A DNA stretch of 64,000 nt from Kitasatospora mediocidica KCTC 9733 (GTDB lineage: Bacteria > Actinomycetota > Actinomycetes > Streptomycetales > Streptomycetaceae), in contig NZ_JQLN01000007.1 in the NCBI RefSeq assembly GCF_000744225.1, forward strand, positions 1,178,001-1,242,000, given 5' to 3'. The notes beneath the pieces are model-generated. The model had not been told where the DNA came from, ran no database searches, and worked only from the letters and a program-made list of their open reading frames with translations. Positions 7,921 to 16,772 of this stretch are shown piece after piece (positions within the stretch are counted from its first letter, which is position 1; every line of letters starts with the position of its first letter). The position numbers and the translations under genes were made by a program.

Positions 7921-9201
7921 CTACTCCGGCGCGGAGAGGAGCGGGGAGAGGGCGAGCGGGGAGAGGGCGAGCACGGCCAGGTCGTCGGTGGCCTGGCCGC
8001 CGTAGGCGCAGACGTCCTCGCCGAGGAAGGCGACCAGCTGGTCGGGGGCGACCGTGCTGCGGCCCTCGAAGCGGGCGGCGAGGCGCTCGGTCAGCGGGTA
8101 GAACCGGCCGGCCCGGTCGCGGGCCTCGGTGACGCCGTCGGTGTGCAGCAGCAGGGTCTGCCCGGGGCCGAGCGGGACCGAGGTGGACGGCGGCGGGCCC
8201 TGCGCGCGCAGGTGGCCCAGGCCCAGCGGGAGGTCCTGCGAGCAGGGCACGGTCCGCACGGCGCCGCCGGTCAGCAGGACCGGGTCCAGATGGCCCCGGC
8301 TGACCACCTCGGCCCGGCCGGAGCCGGGTTCGTGCTGCACCAGGACGGCCGTGACGAAGAGCTCCTCGTCACCGCACTCGGCCGCCTCCCGGCGGACCTG
8401 GCGGTCCAGCTGCTCGGCGAGCTCGACCAGGTCCGCGGTCTCGTGGGCGGTGGCGCGGAAGGCGCCCAGCACGTCGGCCACGGTCCGGACCGCCTCCAAG
8501 CCCTTGCCGCGAACGTCGCCGAGCAGGATCCGGGTGCCGAAACGGGTGTCGCAGACCTCGTACAGGTCACCGCCGATCGCCACCTCGGCCTCGGCCGCCC
8601 GGTAGAGGCCCGCCGTGCGCAGGCCGCCGACCAGCTCGGGCACCGGACGCAGCACGGTGCGCTGCAGGGCCTCGGAGACCGTCCGGGCGCGCACCAGGTA
8701 GCCGTCCTGGCGGGTGCGCTGGTGGGCTAGCGCCACACCGGCCAGGCCCGCCAGCATCGTCGAGACGTAGACCCAGAGGTGGTGGTGTTCGAGCAGGTGG
8801 TCGACCCGGGCCGCGAGCGCCAGCTGGAGGGCCAGCGCGGCCACCGTGGAGAGGCCGGTGGCCAGCGGGCCGAAGCCGAAGGCCACCAGGACAGGCAGCG
8901 TGGTCAGCAGGAAGCCGGCCGCGGTGGCCTGCGGGAGGGCCGCCTCGATGATCAGGTCGATGAGGACCAGCAGCACCGGCAGCCAGCGGATCCAGCGCGG
9001 ATCGATCCGCCGCTCGGCGGCGGTGGCGGCGTGGCCGGGCGGACGGCCGCCGGGCACACGGCCACCGGGCGTACGGCGGCCGGGCGGCGTGGCACGGCGC
9101 CCGGCGTCACGGCGCGACGCGTCACCGCGCGACGCGTCACCGCGCGATGCGTCACCGCGCGATGCGGCCGGGGTATGGCGCAGCTGGGCAGGTGCGGACA
9201 C
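7921..9201 (-). CDS. Membrane-bound PP2C/SpoIIE-type serine phosphatase (RsbU-like)
   Basis: 426 residues from a GTG at 9201 with GAGGAGG eight bases upstream; the longer upstream frame lacks such a site. Residues about 10-30 are a repetitive Ser-Arg-Gly-Asp stretch. Hydrophobic helices follow at about 70-155. The C-terminal half is a SpoIIE/PP2C phosphatase: AIGGDLYEV, LLGDVRGKGLEA, the HTDGVTEARD block and QATDDLAVL hold the metal-binding Asp residues. Such proteins dephosphorylate anti-sigma antagonists in partner-switching stress pathways. No partner gene is adjacent, so the target is unknown. Confidence 0.88.
   Translation of the reverse strand: MSAPAQLRHTPAASRGDASRGDASRGDASRRDAGRRATPPGRRTPGGRVPGGRPPGHAATAAERRIDPRWIRWLPVLLVLIDLIIEAALPQATAAGFLLTTLPVLVAFGFGPLATGLSTVAALALQLALAARVDHLLEHHHLWVYVSTMLAGLAGVALAHQRTRQDGYLVRARTVSEALQRTVLRPVPELVGGLRTAGLYRAAEAEVAIGGDLYEVCDTRFGTRILLGDVRGKGLEAVRTVADVLGAFRATAHETADLVELAEQLDRQVRREAAECGDEELFVTAVLVQHEPGSGRAEVVSRGHLDPVLLTGGAVRTVPCSQDLPLGLGHLRAQGPPPSTSVPLGPGQTLLLHTDGVTEARDRAGRFYPLTERLAARFEGRSTVAPDQLVAFLGEDVCAYGGQATDDLAVLALSPLALSPLLSAPE
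9111..9170 (-). repeat. Four tandem 15-bp units inside the phosphatase N-terminus
   Basis: Units at 9111, 9126, 9141 and 9156 differ by only a few bases. Each adds five codons of Ala-Ser-Arg-Gly-Asp type. Repeat number could change by slippage without breaking the frame, altering the length of the cytoplasmic N-tail. Confidence 0.8.
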
Positions 9202-9377
9202 TGCGGGCCTCCTCAGCCGGCGCGACGAGCGGGAACAGGGAACAGGGAAGGGGGACGGGGAGTCGGGAACGGGCGGGGTGGAAGCTCCATTCTCCCGTGG
9301 CGCCCCCGTACGCCGAGGGAGCCCTTTGCCCCGCACGGTCGGGACCTTCGTCCCGGTTGGATTCCCCGGGACGCCGG

Positions 9378-9413
9378 CCACTCAGGCGAGGGCGACCACT
9401 CAGGCGAGGGCGA
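9378..9413. repeat. Perfect 18-bp tandem duplication at the P450 stop codon
   Basis: 9378-9395 is repeated exactly at 9396-9413. The duplicated unit contains the last codons and stop of the P450 gene, so a second in-frame stop follows the first. It looks like recent slippage and does not alter the protein beyond its final residues. Confidence 0.8.
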
Positions 9414-10611
9414 CCGGAAGCGACTGGTAGCCGCGCAGGACCAGGCGGTCGCGGCGGACGGGATCGCCCGCCGGAGTGAGGGCGGGAAACCGCGACAGCA
9501 GGGCGGGCAGCGCCAGGTTCGCCTCCAGACGGGCCAACTGGGCGCCCAGGCAGAAGTGCGGGCCGCCGCCGAAGGAGAGCGGTTGGCTCTCCGTGCGGGT
9601 CGGGTCGAAGACGTCCGGGTCCACGAAGCGGGCCGGGTCCCGGTTGGCCGCGCCGAGCAGCAGGAAGGCGCCGTTGCCGGCGGGGTGGCCCTCGATGGTC
9701 AGGCCGGGCTTGAGCGGCAGGCGCGAGGTGAGCTGTACGGGCGAGTCGTAGCGCAGCACCTCGTCGGTGAAACCGGCCGGGGTGACCTTGCCGGTGCGCA
9801 GGCCGTCCGCCGTCCACGGGTGCTGGAAGGCCAGCGCGAGCCCGTTGCCGAGCAGGTTGGTGGTGGTCTCGAACCCGGCCACCAGCAGCAGGACCAGGTT
9901 GGCCAGCAGTTCCTGATCGGTGAGCCGGGCGTCGGCCGCGTCAGCGACCTGGACCAGGGCGCTGACCAGGTCGTCGCGCGGGTCGGCGCGGCGCCGCGCG
10001 GCCAGTTCGGTGAAGTACGCGGCGAGCCGGTCGGTGGCGGCGTCCGCGGCCAGCATGTCGTCCGGTTCGACGATCATCTCCAGCGAGACCGTGAGGTCGG
10101 CGGCGAGGGTGCGGAACAGGTAGCGGTCCTGTTCGGGGACGCCGAGCAGCTCGCAGATGACGTTGACCGGCAGGCGGAAGGCGAAGGTGTCCATGAAGTC
10201 CAACGCAGCCGAGCCGGAACCGAGTTCGGCCATCTCGTCGAGCAGCCGGCGGACCGTGGCGGCCACGGCCGGCTCCAGCGCCGCCACCCGGCGGGCGGTG
10301 AACACCGAGGCGATCAGCGAGCGCATCCGGGCGTGGTCCGGCGCGTTGACCTCCAGGACGGAGTAGCTGAGCAGCGTTCTGGAGCTGTGCTCGAGGTACT
10401 CGGGGTCGAAAACCTCCCGCCGCTCGGCGTCGGCCACCCCGAACCCCGGATCGCGCAGCAGCCGGTGGACCGTCCGGTACCCGACCGCCATCAGCATGTC
10501 GTCCCAGATCGGGGCGACCGGGCCGAGCCGGTGCGCCTGCGCGTAGAGCGGGTACGGGTCCGCCGACCCTTCGGGGGTGAGCAACTGGTCGATGATCTGC
10601 GTACCGTCCAT
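9400..10611 (-). CDS. Cytochrome P450 (soluble bacterial class)
   Basis: 403 residues, normal for a bacterial P450. It shows the I-helix oxygen-activation motif AGFETTTN, the K-helix ExxR within DEVLRYDSP, and the heme-binding loop FGGGPHFCLGAQLA with its Cys ligand. No ferredoxin or reductase gene is adjacent, so redox partners come from elsewhere. It is not embedded in a recognisable biosynthetic cluster, and the substrate is unknown. It diverges from the ArsC-like gene. Confidence 0.95.
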   Translation of the reverse strand: MDGTQIIDQLLTPEGSADPYPLYAQAHRLGPVAPIWDDMLMAVGYRTVHRLLRDPGFGVADAERREVFDPEYLEHSSRTLLSYSVLEVNAPDHARMRSLIASVFTARRVAALEPAVAATVRRLLDEMAELGSGSAALDFMDTFAFRLPVNVICELLGVPEQDRYLFRTLAADLTVSLEMIVEPDDMLAADAATDRLAAYFTELAARRRADPRDDLVSALVQVADAADARLTDQELLANLVLLLVAGFETTTNLLGNGLALAFQHPWTADGLRTGKVTPAGFTDEVLRYDSPVQLTSRLPLKPGLTIEGHPAGNGAFLLLGAANRDPARFVDPDVFDPTRTESQPLSFGGGPHFCLGAQLARLEANLALPALLSRFPALTPAGDPVRRDRLVLRGYQSLPVALA

Positions 10612-10699
10612 GCCTGAGCCTCTCGCTGAGATTCCGGACCGCTAGGTGAACCGGCGACGCGATGGACGGAGTTCCCCGTTCCGGTTTCGGCCGGGTGCG

Positions 10700-10705
10700 T
10701 ACGCT
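10700..10705 (+). promoter_or_regulatory. Leaderless -10 element of the ArsC-like gene
   Basis: TACGCT, then six bases, then the ATG at 10712. No ribosome site is present. The spacing would put the transcription start at the start codon. Confidence 0.5.
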
Positions 10706-10711
10706 GGCGGC

Positions 10712-11089
10712 ATGGAGATCTGGATCAACCCACGCTGCGGCAAGTGCCGCGCCGCCCTGACCGAGCTGGAAGCCGTCGGTGCGAACTACACCGTGCGGCG
10801 CTACCTGGAGGACCGGCCGACCGCGGCCGAGCTGGAGCAGGTGCTCGGCCGGCTGCTGCTCGACCCGTGGGACATCACCCGCCTGGACGAGCCGATCGCC
10901 AAGGAACTGGGCATGCGCGACTGGAGCCGTGAGGACGGCGACCGGGAACGCTGGATCGCGGCGCTGGCCGAGCACTCGATCCTGATCCAGCGCCCGATCA
11001 TCACCGCCGACGACGGGCACGCCATCGTCGCCCGCACGCCGGAGGCGCTGCGCTCGGTGCTGCCGGAGCCGACGAAGAAGAAGCGCTGA
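10712..11089 (+). CDS. ArsC/Spx-family thioredoxin-fold protein
   Basis: 125 residues. It starts with a thioredoxin-like strand and a CGKC redox pair (residues 9-12), followed by the ArsC signature pattern LLLDPWDITRLDEP and, near the end, HSILIQRPIITADDGHAIV with the conserved RP. Arsenate reductases of this family use such a Cys, but many members have other roles (Spx, YffB). No arsenic genes are near, so I call the fold only. It ends in Lys-rich residues (TKKKR). Confidence 0.85.
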   Translation: MEIWINPRCGKCRAALTELEAVGANYTVRRYLEDRPTAAELEQVLGRLLLDPWDITRLDEPIAKELGMRDWSREDGDRERWIAALAEHSILIQRPIITADDGHAIVARTPEALRSVLPEPTKKKR

Positions 11090-11111
11090 CCGCGCGACCC
11101 GCGCGGCACCG

Positions 11112-11588
11112 CTAGGCGCGACGGACCGTGCGCACCTCCTCGCCCGGGTGCCAGCTCTGGATCACCAGGTGGTCACCGCCCGGGCCGATCGAGGTCAGGA
11201 CGACCTCGGTGATGTCCAGCCGGAAGGCGTGGTACGGCCCGGACGGCGGCTGCGGGAGCTCGGACTCGTAGGCCAGCCGGCCCACCTCGTCGACGATCTC
11301 CACGGCCAGCCCCGAGAGCTTGGCGTCGCCGCCCTCCAGTGACCCGTCGCCCGGGTTGGCGTGCAGCGCGAAACGCGGATCGTGGCGCAGGTCGCGCACC
11401 TTGACCGCGTCGGGCATCGAGCCGAGCGTCAGATCGGCGCCCATCACCAGCACCTCGGTGCCGCTGACCCGTGGCGATCCGTCCCTGCGGAGCGTGGCCA
11501 GCACGTGGTGGCGGTGGGCCTCCAGGCGTGCGAGCACGGCGGGGGCGAGATCGGGGGCTTCCTTCTCGAAATCCTGCCAAGTAGCCAT
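11112..11588 (-). CDS. Pyridoxamine 5'-phosphate oxidase-like flavin/F420-binding protein
   Basis: 158 residues. It has the split-barrel pattern ARLEAHRHHVLATLRRDGSPRVSGTEV, then a DLRHDPRFALH stretch, seen in actinobacterial PPOX-fold proteins that bind FMN, F420 or heme. It probably acts in the cytosol as a reductase or cofactor-binding protein; the substrate is unknown. The ATG at 11588 lacks a ribosome site. A CAGACT box seven bases upstream suggests a leaderless transcript. It is divergent from the DUF1697 gene and shares with it a large perfect inverted repeat. Confidence 0.8.
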   Translation of the reverse strand: MATWQDFEKEAPDLAPAVLARLEAHRHHVLATLRRDGSPRVSGTEVLVMGADLTLGSMPDAVKVRDLRHDPRFALHANPGDGSLEGGDAKLSGLAVEIVDEVGRLAYESELPQPPSGPYHAFRLDITEVVLTSIGPGGDHLVIQSWHPGEEVRTVRRA

Positions 11589-11593
11589 GACTC

Positions 11594-11663
11594 CCAGTCT
11601 GGCACCGGCCACTGACAACGACGGGGCACCGCCCGTCGTTGTCAGTGGCCGGTGCCAGACTGG
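11594..11663. repeat. Perfect 32-bp inverted repeat forming a symmetrical divergent promoter
   Basis: Arms 11594-11625 and 11632-11663 are exact reverse complements around a 6-base loop (GCACCG). The repeat fills nearly all of the 79 bases between the two divergent starts. Each arm ends outward in CAGACT, six or seven bases from a start codon, so the same promoter sequence probably faces both ways. The two genes would then share regulation exactly. Confidence 0.85.
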
Positions 11664-11667
11664 AACG

Positions 11668-12219
11668 ATGGCAGAGACCTTCATCGCATTCCTGCGCGCC
11701 GTGAACGTCGGCGGACGCACCGTCACCATGGCACGGGTACGGGAGCTCTTCGGCGAGCTCGGCCTCGCGGACGTGCGGACGTACATCCAGAGCGGGAACG
11801 TCTTCTTCTCCGCAGCCGCCGGCACCGACCGGGCCGCGCTGACCCGCAGGATCGAGGCGCACCTGGAGCAGGCCCTCGGCTTCCCGGTCCCGACCATGCT
11901 GCGCACGGTGGGCGAGGTCGAGGAGCTCCTCGCCGCCGACCCGTTCGCGGGGATCGAGCTGACCGCGGAGAACAGGTTCTGCGTGGTCTTCCTCTCCGAG
12001 CCGCTGCCGGCCGATCTGGAGCTCCCCCGCAGCACCCCGAAGGGCGATCTGGAGGTGATCGGCGCCACCGATGGCGCGGCCTTCGTGGTGGCGCACATCA
12101 TCAACGGGCGCCCGGCCGGCAATCCCGGCGCGGTCTTCGGCAAGTCCTACCAGGGCCAGGGCACCGCCCGTTTCCTGCACACCACGGTCAAGATCGTGGC
12201 CGCCGCGAAGAAGACCTGA
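11668..12219 (+). CDS. DUF1697 family protein
   Basis: 183 residues. The N-terminus, FIAFLRAVNVGGRTVTM, and the following RELFGELGLADVRTYIQSGNVFF are the hallmark of DUF1697, whose function is unknown. It has no signal peptide or helices, so it is cytosolic. CAGACT lies six bases before the ATG, suggesting leaderless expression. It is paired with the PPOX-like gene through the shared inverted repeat. Confidence 0.85.
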   Translation: MAETFIAFLRAVNVGGRTVTMARVRELFGELGLADVRTYIQSGNVFFSAAAGTDRAALTRRIEAHLEQALGFPVPTMLRTVGEVEELLAADPFAGIELTAENRFCVVFLSEPLPADLELPRSTPKGDLEVIGATDGAAFVVAHIINGRPAGNPGAVFGKSYQGQGTARFLHTTVKIVAAAKKT

Positions 12220-12275
12220 CGCGAAGACGAGCTGACGCGAAGAAGGCCCGAGCGGCCGCCTCCCGTCGGCGCGAC

Positions 12276-13238
12276 TCAATGCGGGTAGGCACGCGGCGGG
12301 CGCTGGTGCGGCAGCTCGTCCCGGAACTCGGCGATCACCGTGCTGATCTGACGCATCAGCACGGTCCGCTCCAGCCGGTCGAGGTAGCGGTTGCGGGCGG
12401 CCAGACCGCTGACGGTGACGGTGAAGTAGAGCGTCATCAGCGGGTTGACGAAGAGCTCGCTGTGCCGGGTGCGCTCGGTGAACCGGACGTCGCCGAACTC
12501 GCCACGCAGGGCGGCGGCCACCGAGCCCTGGACGATGCTCGGGTGCTCGGGGGTGGCCGCCTGGGCGTGCGCGACGGCGTCCAGGTAGAGCGTGCCCTCA
12601 CGGCTGTCGCGCGGCAGCGACAGGGCGCCGAGGTAGTCGCCGCTGCGCGCGAGGGCCGCCAGGTTCTCCAGCACGAGCGCGTGGCTGACCCCGTGATAGG
12701 CGTCCACGCCGAATCCGAGGCAGACCACCAGGCGCTCGGCCGGGCCGTCCAGTCCGGCCACCGCGGCCAGGCTCGCCATGTCCTCCTCCGGCGTGCCGAG
12801 GCCCATCTCGTCGCCGCACATCAGGATGTCGGTGCCGCCGTCCACCAGCACCACCGCGTCGATGCCGAGGTGAGCGATCAGCGCGCGGTAGGCGGCCCGC
12901 AGCGGCTGGACGCCGACGGAGGCGAACGCCCAGACCGTCTCGGGCATCCCGTGCAGGCGCAGCCAGCGGGCCAGCGTGCGTTCGGGGAAGTAGCGCTCCT
13001 GGGAGGGGGTGTCCGGGCCGATCGCGGCGACGTCCGCGTCCAGCCAGACGTCCAGCGGCAGGCCGCCGAGGTGGCTGAAGGACAGGTTGGCCAGATGGAC
13101 CTCCTTGCCCGCCGCCCGCAGCGCCAGCGCCAGCGGCAGGCCCGCGTACACGTCGAAACCGCCACCGGCGCCCGCGACGAGGATCCGCGAGGCGCCCTTC
13201 AGGCGGGCGAACAGGGGCGGTTCGAGGAGTGAGGACAT
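12276..13238 (-). CDS. DUF1152 domain protein
   Basis: 320 residues from the ATG at 13238, which has TAGCGT seven bases upstream (leaderless pattern). It has a Rossmann-like glycine loop near the start (ILVAGAGGGFDVYAGLPLALAL) and the acidic segments VLVDGGTDILMCGDE and FGVDAYHGVSHA. These are typical of DUF1152 proteins, whose biochemistry is not established to my knowledge. It is cytosolic and monocistronic. The 201 bases upstream hold no gene. Confidence 0.75.
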   Translation of the reverse strand: MSSLLEPPLFARLKGASRILVAGAGGGFDVYAGLPLALALRAAGKEVHLANLSFSHLGGLPLDVWLDADVAAIGPDTPSQERYFPERTLARWLRLHGMPETVWAFASVGVQPLRAAYRALIAHLGIDAVVLVDGGTDILMCGDEMGLGTPEEDMASLAAVAGLDGPAERLVVCLGFGVDAYHGVSHALVLENLAALARSGDYLGALSLPRDSREGTLYLDAVAHAQAATPEHPSIVQGSVAAALRGEFGDVRFTERTRHSELFVNPLMTLYFTVTVSGLAARNRYLDRLERTVLMRQISTVIAEFRDELPHQRPPRAYPH

Positions 13239-13439
13239 CCGCAGGACGCTAGCAGGGCGACGACGGCGGGTCAGCTCCCCGCCCACGGAGGGACGTCTGC
13301 CCCACCCCGACCCCACCCGCCGGTCCACGGTCGAACGCGCGTCAACTCGCCGTTCGCACAGGCCCGGAGGATTCACAGGCCGCATGTACGCCGGATGTCA
13401 CGCGAGCGACACCGGCTACCTGCATCACACCCGGAACCT

Positions 13440-14162
13440 TCACTCGCCGATCGGCAGAGTCCCCCACAACTGGGCCGTGCAGCGGGCGTAAACGGCCTGC
13501 CAGTGCGGCCACTGCCGAGCGGTCAGGTCGTCGCACTGGCCTATCAGCGCCTCGATCTCCTCCGGCGCGACCCCGTCCAGGAGCCAGGCCAGCGCGTCCG
13601 GCGCACCCGGCCCCTCGGCGGCGCGGAGCAGGTCGAGCAGTTCGGCCAGGGTGCCGACCCGGGAGTGCGGCGAGAACAGCTCCTCCATCGCCGGGAGCAC
13701 CTGGTCCTCCTCGACCCGCAGATGGGTCTCCAGGCGGGCCGCCAGCTCCTCCAGCGCGTAGGCGACCGGCCAGGCGCTGGCCGGATCCCCGGTGGCCACC
13801 CGCATCAACGTGGTGGCGCGGGTGAACGAGTGATCCAGGTTGTGGTGGTCGTCCTCCAGCCAGTTGACCAGCAGGCGCAGTTCGGGCGCGAAGCGGCGCA
13901 GCAGCGGCCAGACCCGGTGGTCCTCCTGCTCGTGGTGGCAGGTGAGCATCGCGGTGAGGAACTCCCAGTGGCCGCGCAGCGCCGTCGCGCCGGCCTCGTC
14001 GCCGGGCTGGAGCAGCCGCAGCGCGGTGGGCAGCCGGGCGAGGTCCCGGCGCAGTGCGGCATGGACCAGGCGCAGCCCTGCGAAGCGGAGCGGCGGCCGG
14101 ACCGGCTGGACCGGCTCGGCGGGGCCGCGCGGGGCGGGGACGGACAGAAGGTGCGTCTGCAT
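13440..14162 (-). CDS. Hemerythrin-like (HHE) domain protein
   Basis: 240 residues. The four-helix HHE pattern is visible in order: LVHAALRRDLARL, HWEFLTAMLTCHHEQEDHRVWPLL, DDHHNLDHSF and LETHLRVEEDQVLP. The His/Glu residues would bind a di-iron centre. A regulatory or oxygen/redox-sensing role is common but unproven. GAGAG precedes the ATG. Confidence 0.85.
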   Translation of the reverse strand: MQTHLLSVPAPRGPAEPVQPVRPPLRFAGLRLVHAALRRDLARLPTALRLLQPGDEAGATALRGHWEFLTAMLTCHHEQEDHRVWPLLRRFAPELRLLVNWLEDDHHNLDHSFTRATTLMRVATGDPASAWPVAYALEELAARLETHLRVEEDQVLPAMEELFSPHSRVGTLAELLDLLRAAEGPGAPDALAWLLDGVAPEEIEALIGQCDDLTARQWPHWQAVYARCTAQLWGTLPIGE

Positions 14163-14344
14163 GGCGCTCTCTTCACGACTGAAACTCGGGGACGGTGCGG
14201 CGCCGCTCGGCCCGGTGGTGAGACCGGTGACGAACGGCGCTGCCGTCCAATGTGGTCACAGTCGATCAGCAGCGAATCAATGCCCGATTGCCGTGCAGGT
14301 CAGAGCCGGTTTGACGGATTGTGCGGGGCCGGCCGCCCGGGGCG

Positions 14345-15365
14345 TCAGGCCGACGGGCCGGCCATGTTCTGGGTCAGCCATTGCAGGGTGTTCGGGATCA
14401 TCTTCTTGAAGTCCGAGGTGAGGTGCTTGCCGCCGGGCTGCTCGTAGTAGTCGATCTTCAGCGGCGGCGCGGCCTTGGCCACCCAGGCCTTGACCAGGTT
14501 GGCCTCCGGGGGGTTTCCGCCGCCCGCGGTCGCCAGCATCCGCACGTCGGCCTTGCCCTGGCCGACCAGGACGTCCGGGCTGCCCGCCAGCCGCTCGGCG
14601 TCGTGCCCCTTCCAGTCCAGCGAGTCCGGCTTGAAGTAGCCGTCGATCGGCACCGCGGCCTTGTACTGGTCCGGGTGCTCCAGCGCCAGCTTGGCACTGC
14701 AGAAGGCACCGGTCGAGGCACCCATCAGGCCCCAACCGTCCCGGCTCTTCAGGGTCCTGAAGTTGGCGCGCACGAAGTCCGGGACGTCCTGGGACATCCA
14801 GGTGCCCATCTTCGGCTGGCCGGGGATGTCGCTGCAGTCCAGCGCCCGCTGCTCGTCGGAGATCAGATTCTGTACCGGCATGACCATGATGAACGGGTGG
14901 GCCTTGCCCTCCTTGGAAAGCTCGGCGTCGGCCACCTGGATCGGCAGTTGGTCGTCGGTCCAGGTGTTGTAGCCGTTGCTCTGGCCACCCGCGAAAAGGG
15001 TGATCACCGGAAAGCCGTAGTTCGCATACTTCGGGTCGTTGTACTCCGGCGGGAGCCAGACCCAGACCTTGGCGCTGACCCCGGACTTCTTTCCGGTCAG
15101 CGTGGTCATCATGATCGGGCCGGCCGCGGTGTCCCGCGCCTTGCTGAGCTGGGTGGCCGGACCGGTCGGCATCAGCACCTTGTCGGAGGGCGACGGCGTC
15201 GAACTCGGCGGCACCGCGGCCGGGCTGCCGGGCGCGCTGGGCGGCCGGCTTGCTCTGGGCGGCCGGCTTGCCCCCGTCCCCACCACAGGCGGAGAGTGTG
15301 GCGGCCAGCGCCAGGACGGCGGTGACGGTCAGGACGGCGCGTGGGCGGGCGGACTGCGGTAGCAA
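14345..15365 (-). pseudogene. Secreted lipoprotein esterase (alpha/beta hydrolase), frame broken near the lipobox
   Basis: From a TTG at 15365 (GGAAAG upstream) the frame gives a lipoprotein signal ending LALAATLSACGG, then KPAAQSKPAAQ. The rest of the enzyme, from about SAPGSPAAVPP at 15250 leftward, is in another frame, one base apart. It is an esterase D/antigen 85-like domain with LMGASTGAFCSAKLAL (GxSxG nucleophile) and HLTSDFKKMIPNTLQWL at the end. Joining the two frames gives a normal lipoprotein of about 340 residues anchored outside the membrane. The indel lies within 15235-15290, beside C/G runs and a near-duplicate CGGCCGGCTTGC. It could be a sequencing error. Confidence 0.7.
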
Positions 15366-15659
15366 GGCGGGTCTTTCCGGCTCGGGGTGGCACCCGGACC
15401 ATGGCAGGATCCGGGCGGCGCCGCGGGGGGCAGAGCAGCGCACGATGGTTTGATCCTATGACGTGGCCCCAGCCTCCGATGGTTGCGACCAGGCAGCCCA
15501 CCAGCCAACATTTGGTCCGGGTTTGGCAAAATTCCAGTCGATCGGCGGGGGCCGATCGGCGGGGTTTCCGCCGGAATTCTGAGTTCTGTCGGAAGGACTG
15601 GAAATGTGTCAGACGGACTGTCCGACAATCACCTCGGGAAACCGGTAACTACTGCCGCA
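15366..15659. other. Intergenic region without a gene
   Basis: 294 bases between the esterase and the enolase-like gene, both leftward. It is relatively A/T-rich around 15510-15660. A short inverted repeat, CGGACTGTCCG, lies at about 15614-15624, and related GGACTG blocks sit just upstream. It probably holds the esterase promoter and the end of the enolase operon. No RNA gene is recognised. Confidence 0.5.
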
Positions 15660-16772
15660 CTAGCCGACCGGACAACAGGCTCCGGCGAGGTCCGCGGCTC
15701 CGCGCCAGAGCGGGGTCACCGACGGGTGGCGCAGGTCGGGCTCCGCGCCGAGGCCCGGACCCGTCGGCAGGGTCAGCCGTCCGGCGCTGATCCGCTCGGC
15801 GCCACCCAGCAGGTCGCAGCGCCAGGGCACCTCGCCGAAGGCGTACTCCAGCGGCTCGGGCGGCAACTGCACGGCCAGGTGGGCACTGTGCAGCGTGGCG
15901 ATCGGCCCGGCCGGATTGTGCAGCGAGATCCGGGCCCCCGCCGCGGCGGCGGCCAGCGCGAGCACCGCGCTCGGGCCACCGGCGTGCTTGACGTCCGGCA
16001 TCACGATGTCCAACAGGCCCGCCACCGCCTTGAGTTCCTCCGCAGTGCCGGCGAACTCGCCGCCGGCCAACGGGATGTCGGTCCGCGCCCGCAGCTCGGC
16101 CAACTCCTCCGGGCGGTCGACACCCACGCCGTCCTCCAGCCAGCCGATCCGCAGCTCGGCGAACGCGTCCAGCAGGCGCGACAGTTCACTCAGTGGGAGG
16201 CGCTCACGGCAGTCCACCAGCACCTCGGCCCCGGCGCCGACCGCCTCGCGCACCGCGCGCACCCGGGCCAGCCCGAGGTCGGCGAGGCGGTCGCCGCCCG
16301 GCGTGTCGAAGGGCGCCAGCTTCACCGCGCGGAACCCGGCCGCGCCGGCGGCCGCAGCCGTCGCCGCCACCTCGGCGGGGGCCCGGCCGCGCGATGCGCG
16401 GCTGACGTTGGCGTACAGCTCGACCGAGGGTGCCGCGTCCGTCGGCGCACTGCCACCCAGCCACCGCCAGAGCGGCTGGCCGGCCCGCCGGGCGGCCTGG
16501 TCGGCGCGGGCCTGCTCCAAGCCGCCGAGCAGCGTGGTGCGGGTGAACGCCCCGGTGTCCAGCGGGTCCTGGGCCCAGCCGTCGAGCTGGCGGAGCACCG
16601 CGCCGACCGGCCCGGCGTCCGAGCACTCACCCCAGCCGGTCACCCCGTCGGCATCCGTCAGCCGCAGCAGCAGCCAGTCGGTGCGCAGGCTGACCGAGCA
16701 GCGGTACAGCTCGACCTGCTGGGCGTCGATCCCAGTGGTCACAGTGGTCATCCCAGTGGTCACAGCGGTCAC
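15660..16772 (-). CDS. Enolase-superfamily (mandelate racemase/muconate lactonizing type) enzyme
   Basis: 370 residues from the GTG that overlaps the ROK stop (GTGA); an ATG seven codons in is possible. The N-terminal cap is followed by a barrel with FRAVKLAPF (general base Lys), VLVDCRERL, GWLEDGV and a GGEF loop as metal-ligand strands, then DIVMPDVKHAGG. These match the superfamily order, although VDCRE replaces the more usual VDxN. It should abstract a proton alpha to a carboxylate in sugar-acid or related catabolism. The start region has imperfect CCAGTGGTCACAG repeats. It is co-transcribed with the ROK regulator. Confidence 0.82.
   Translation of the reverse strand: MTAVTTGMTTVTTGIDAQQVELYRCSVSLRTDWLLLRLTDADGVTGWGECSDAGPVGAVLRQLDGWAQDPLDTGAFTRTTLLGGLEQARADQAARRAGQPLWRWLGGSAPTDAAPSVELYANVSRASRGRAPAEVAATAAAAGAAGFRAVKLAPFDTPGGDRLADLGLARVRAVREAVGAGAEVLVDCRERLPLSELSRLLDAFAELRIGWLEDGVGVDRPEELAELRARTDIPLAGGEFAGTAEELKAVAGLLDIVMPDVKHAGGPSAVLALAAAAAGARISLHNPAGPIATLHSAHLAVQLPPEPLEYAFGEVPWRCDLLGGAERISAGRLTLPTGPGLGAEPDLRHPSVTPLWRGAADLAGACCPVG

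Noticed and set aside
9400..15365. A secondary-metabolite cluster around the P450
   Set aside because: The neighbours (ArsC-like, DUF1697, DUF1152, hemerythrin, esterase) share no pathway and no synthase is present.
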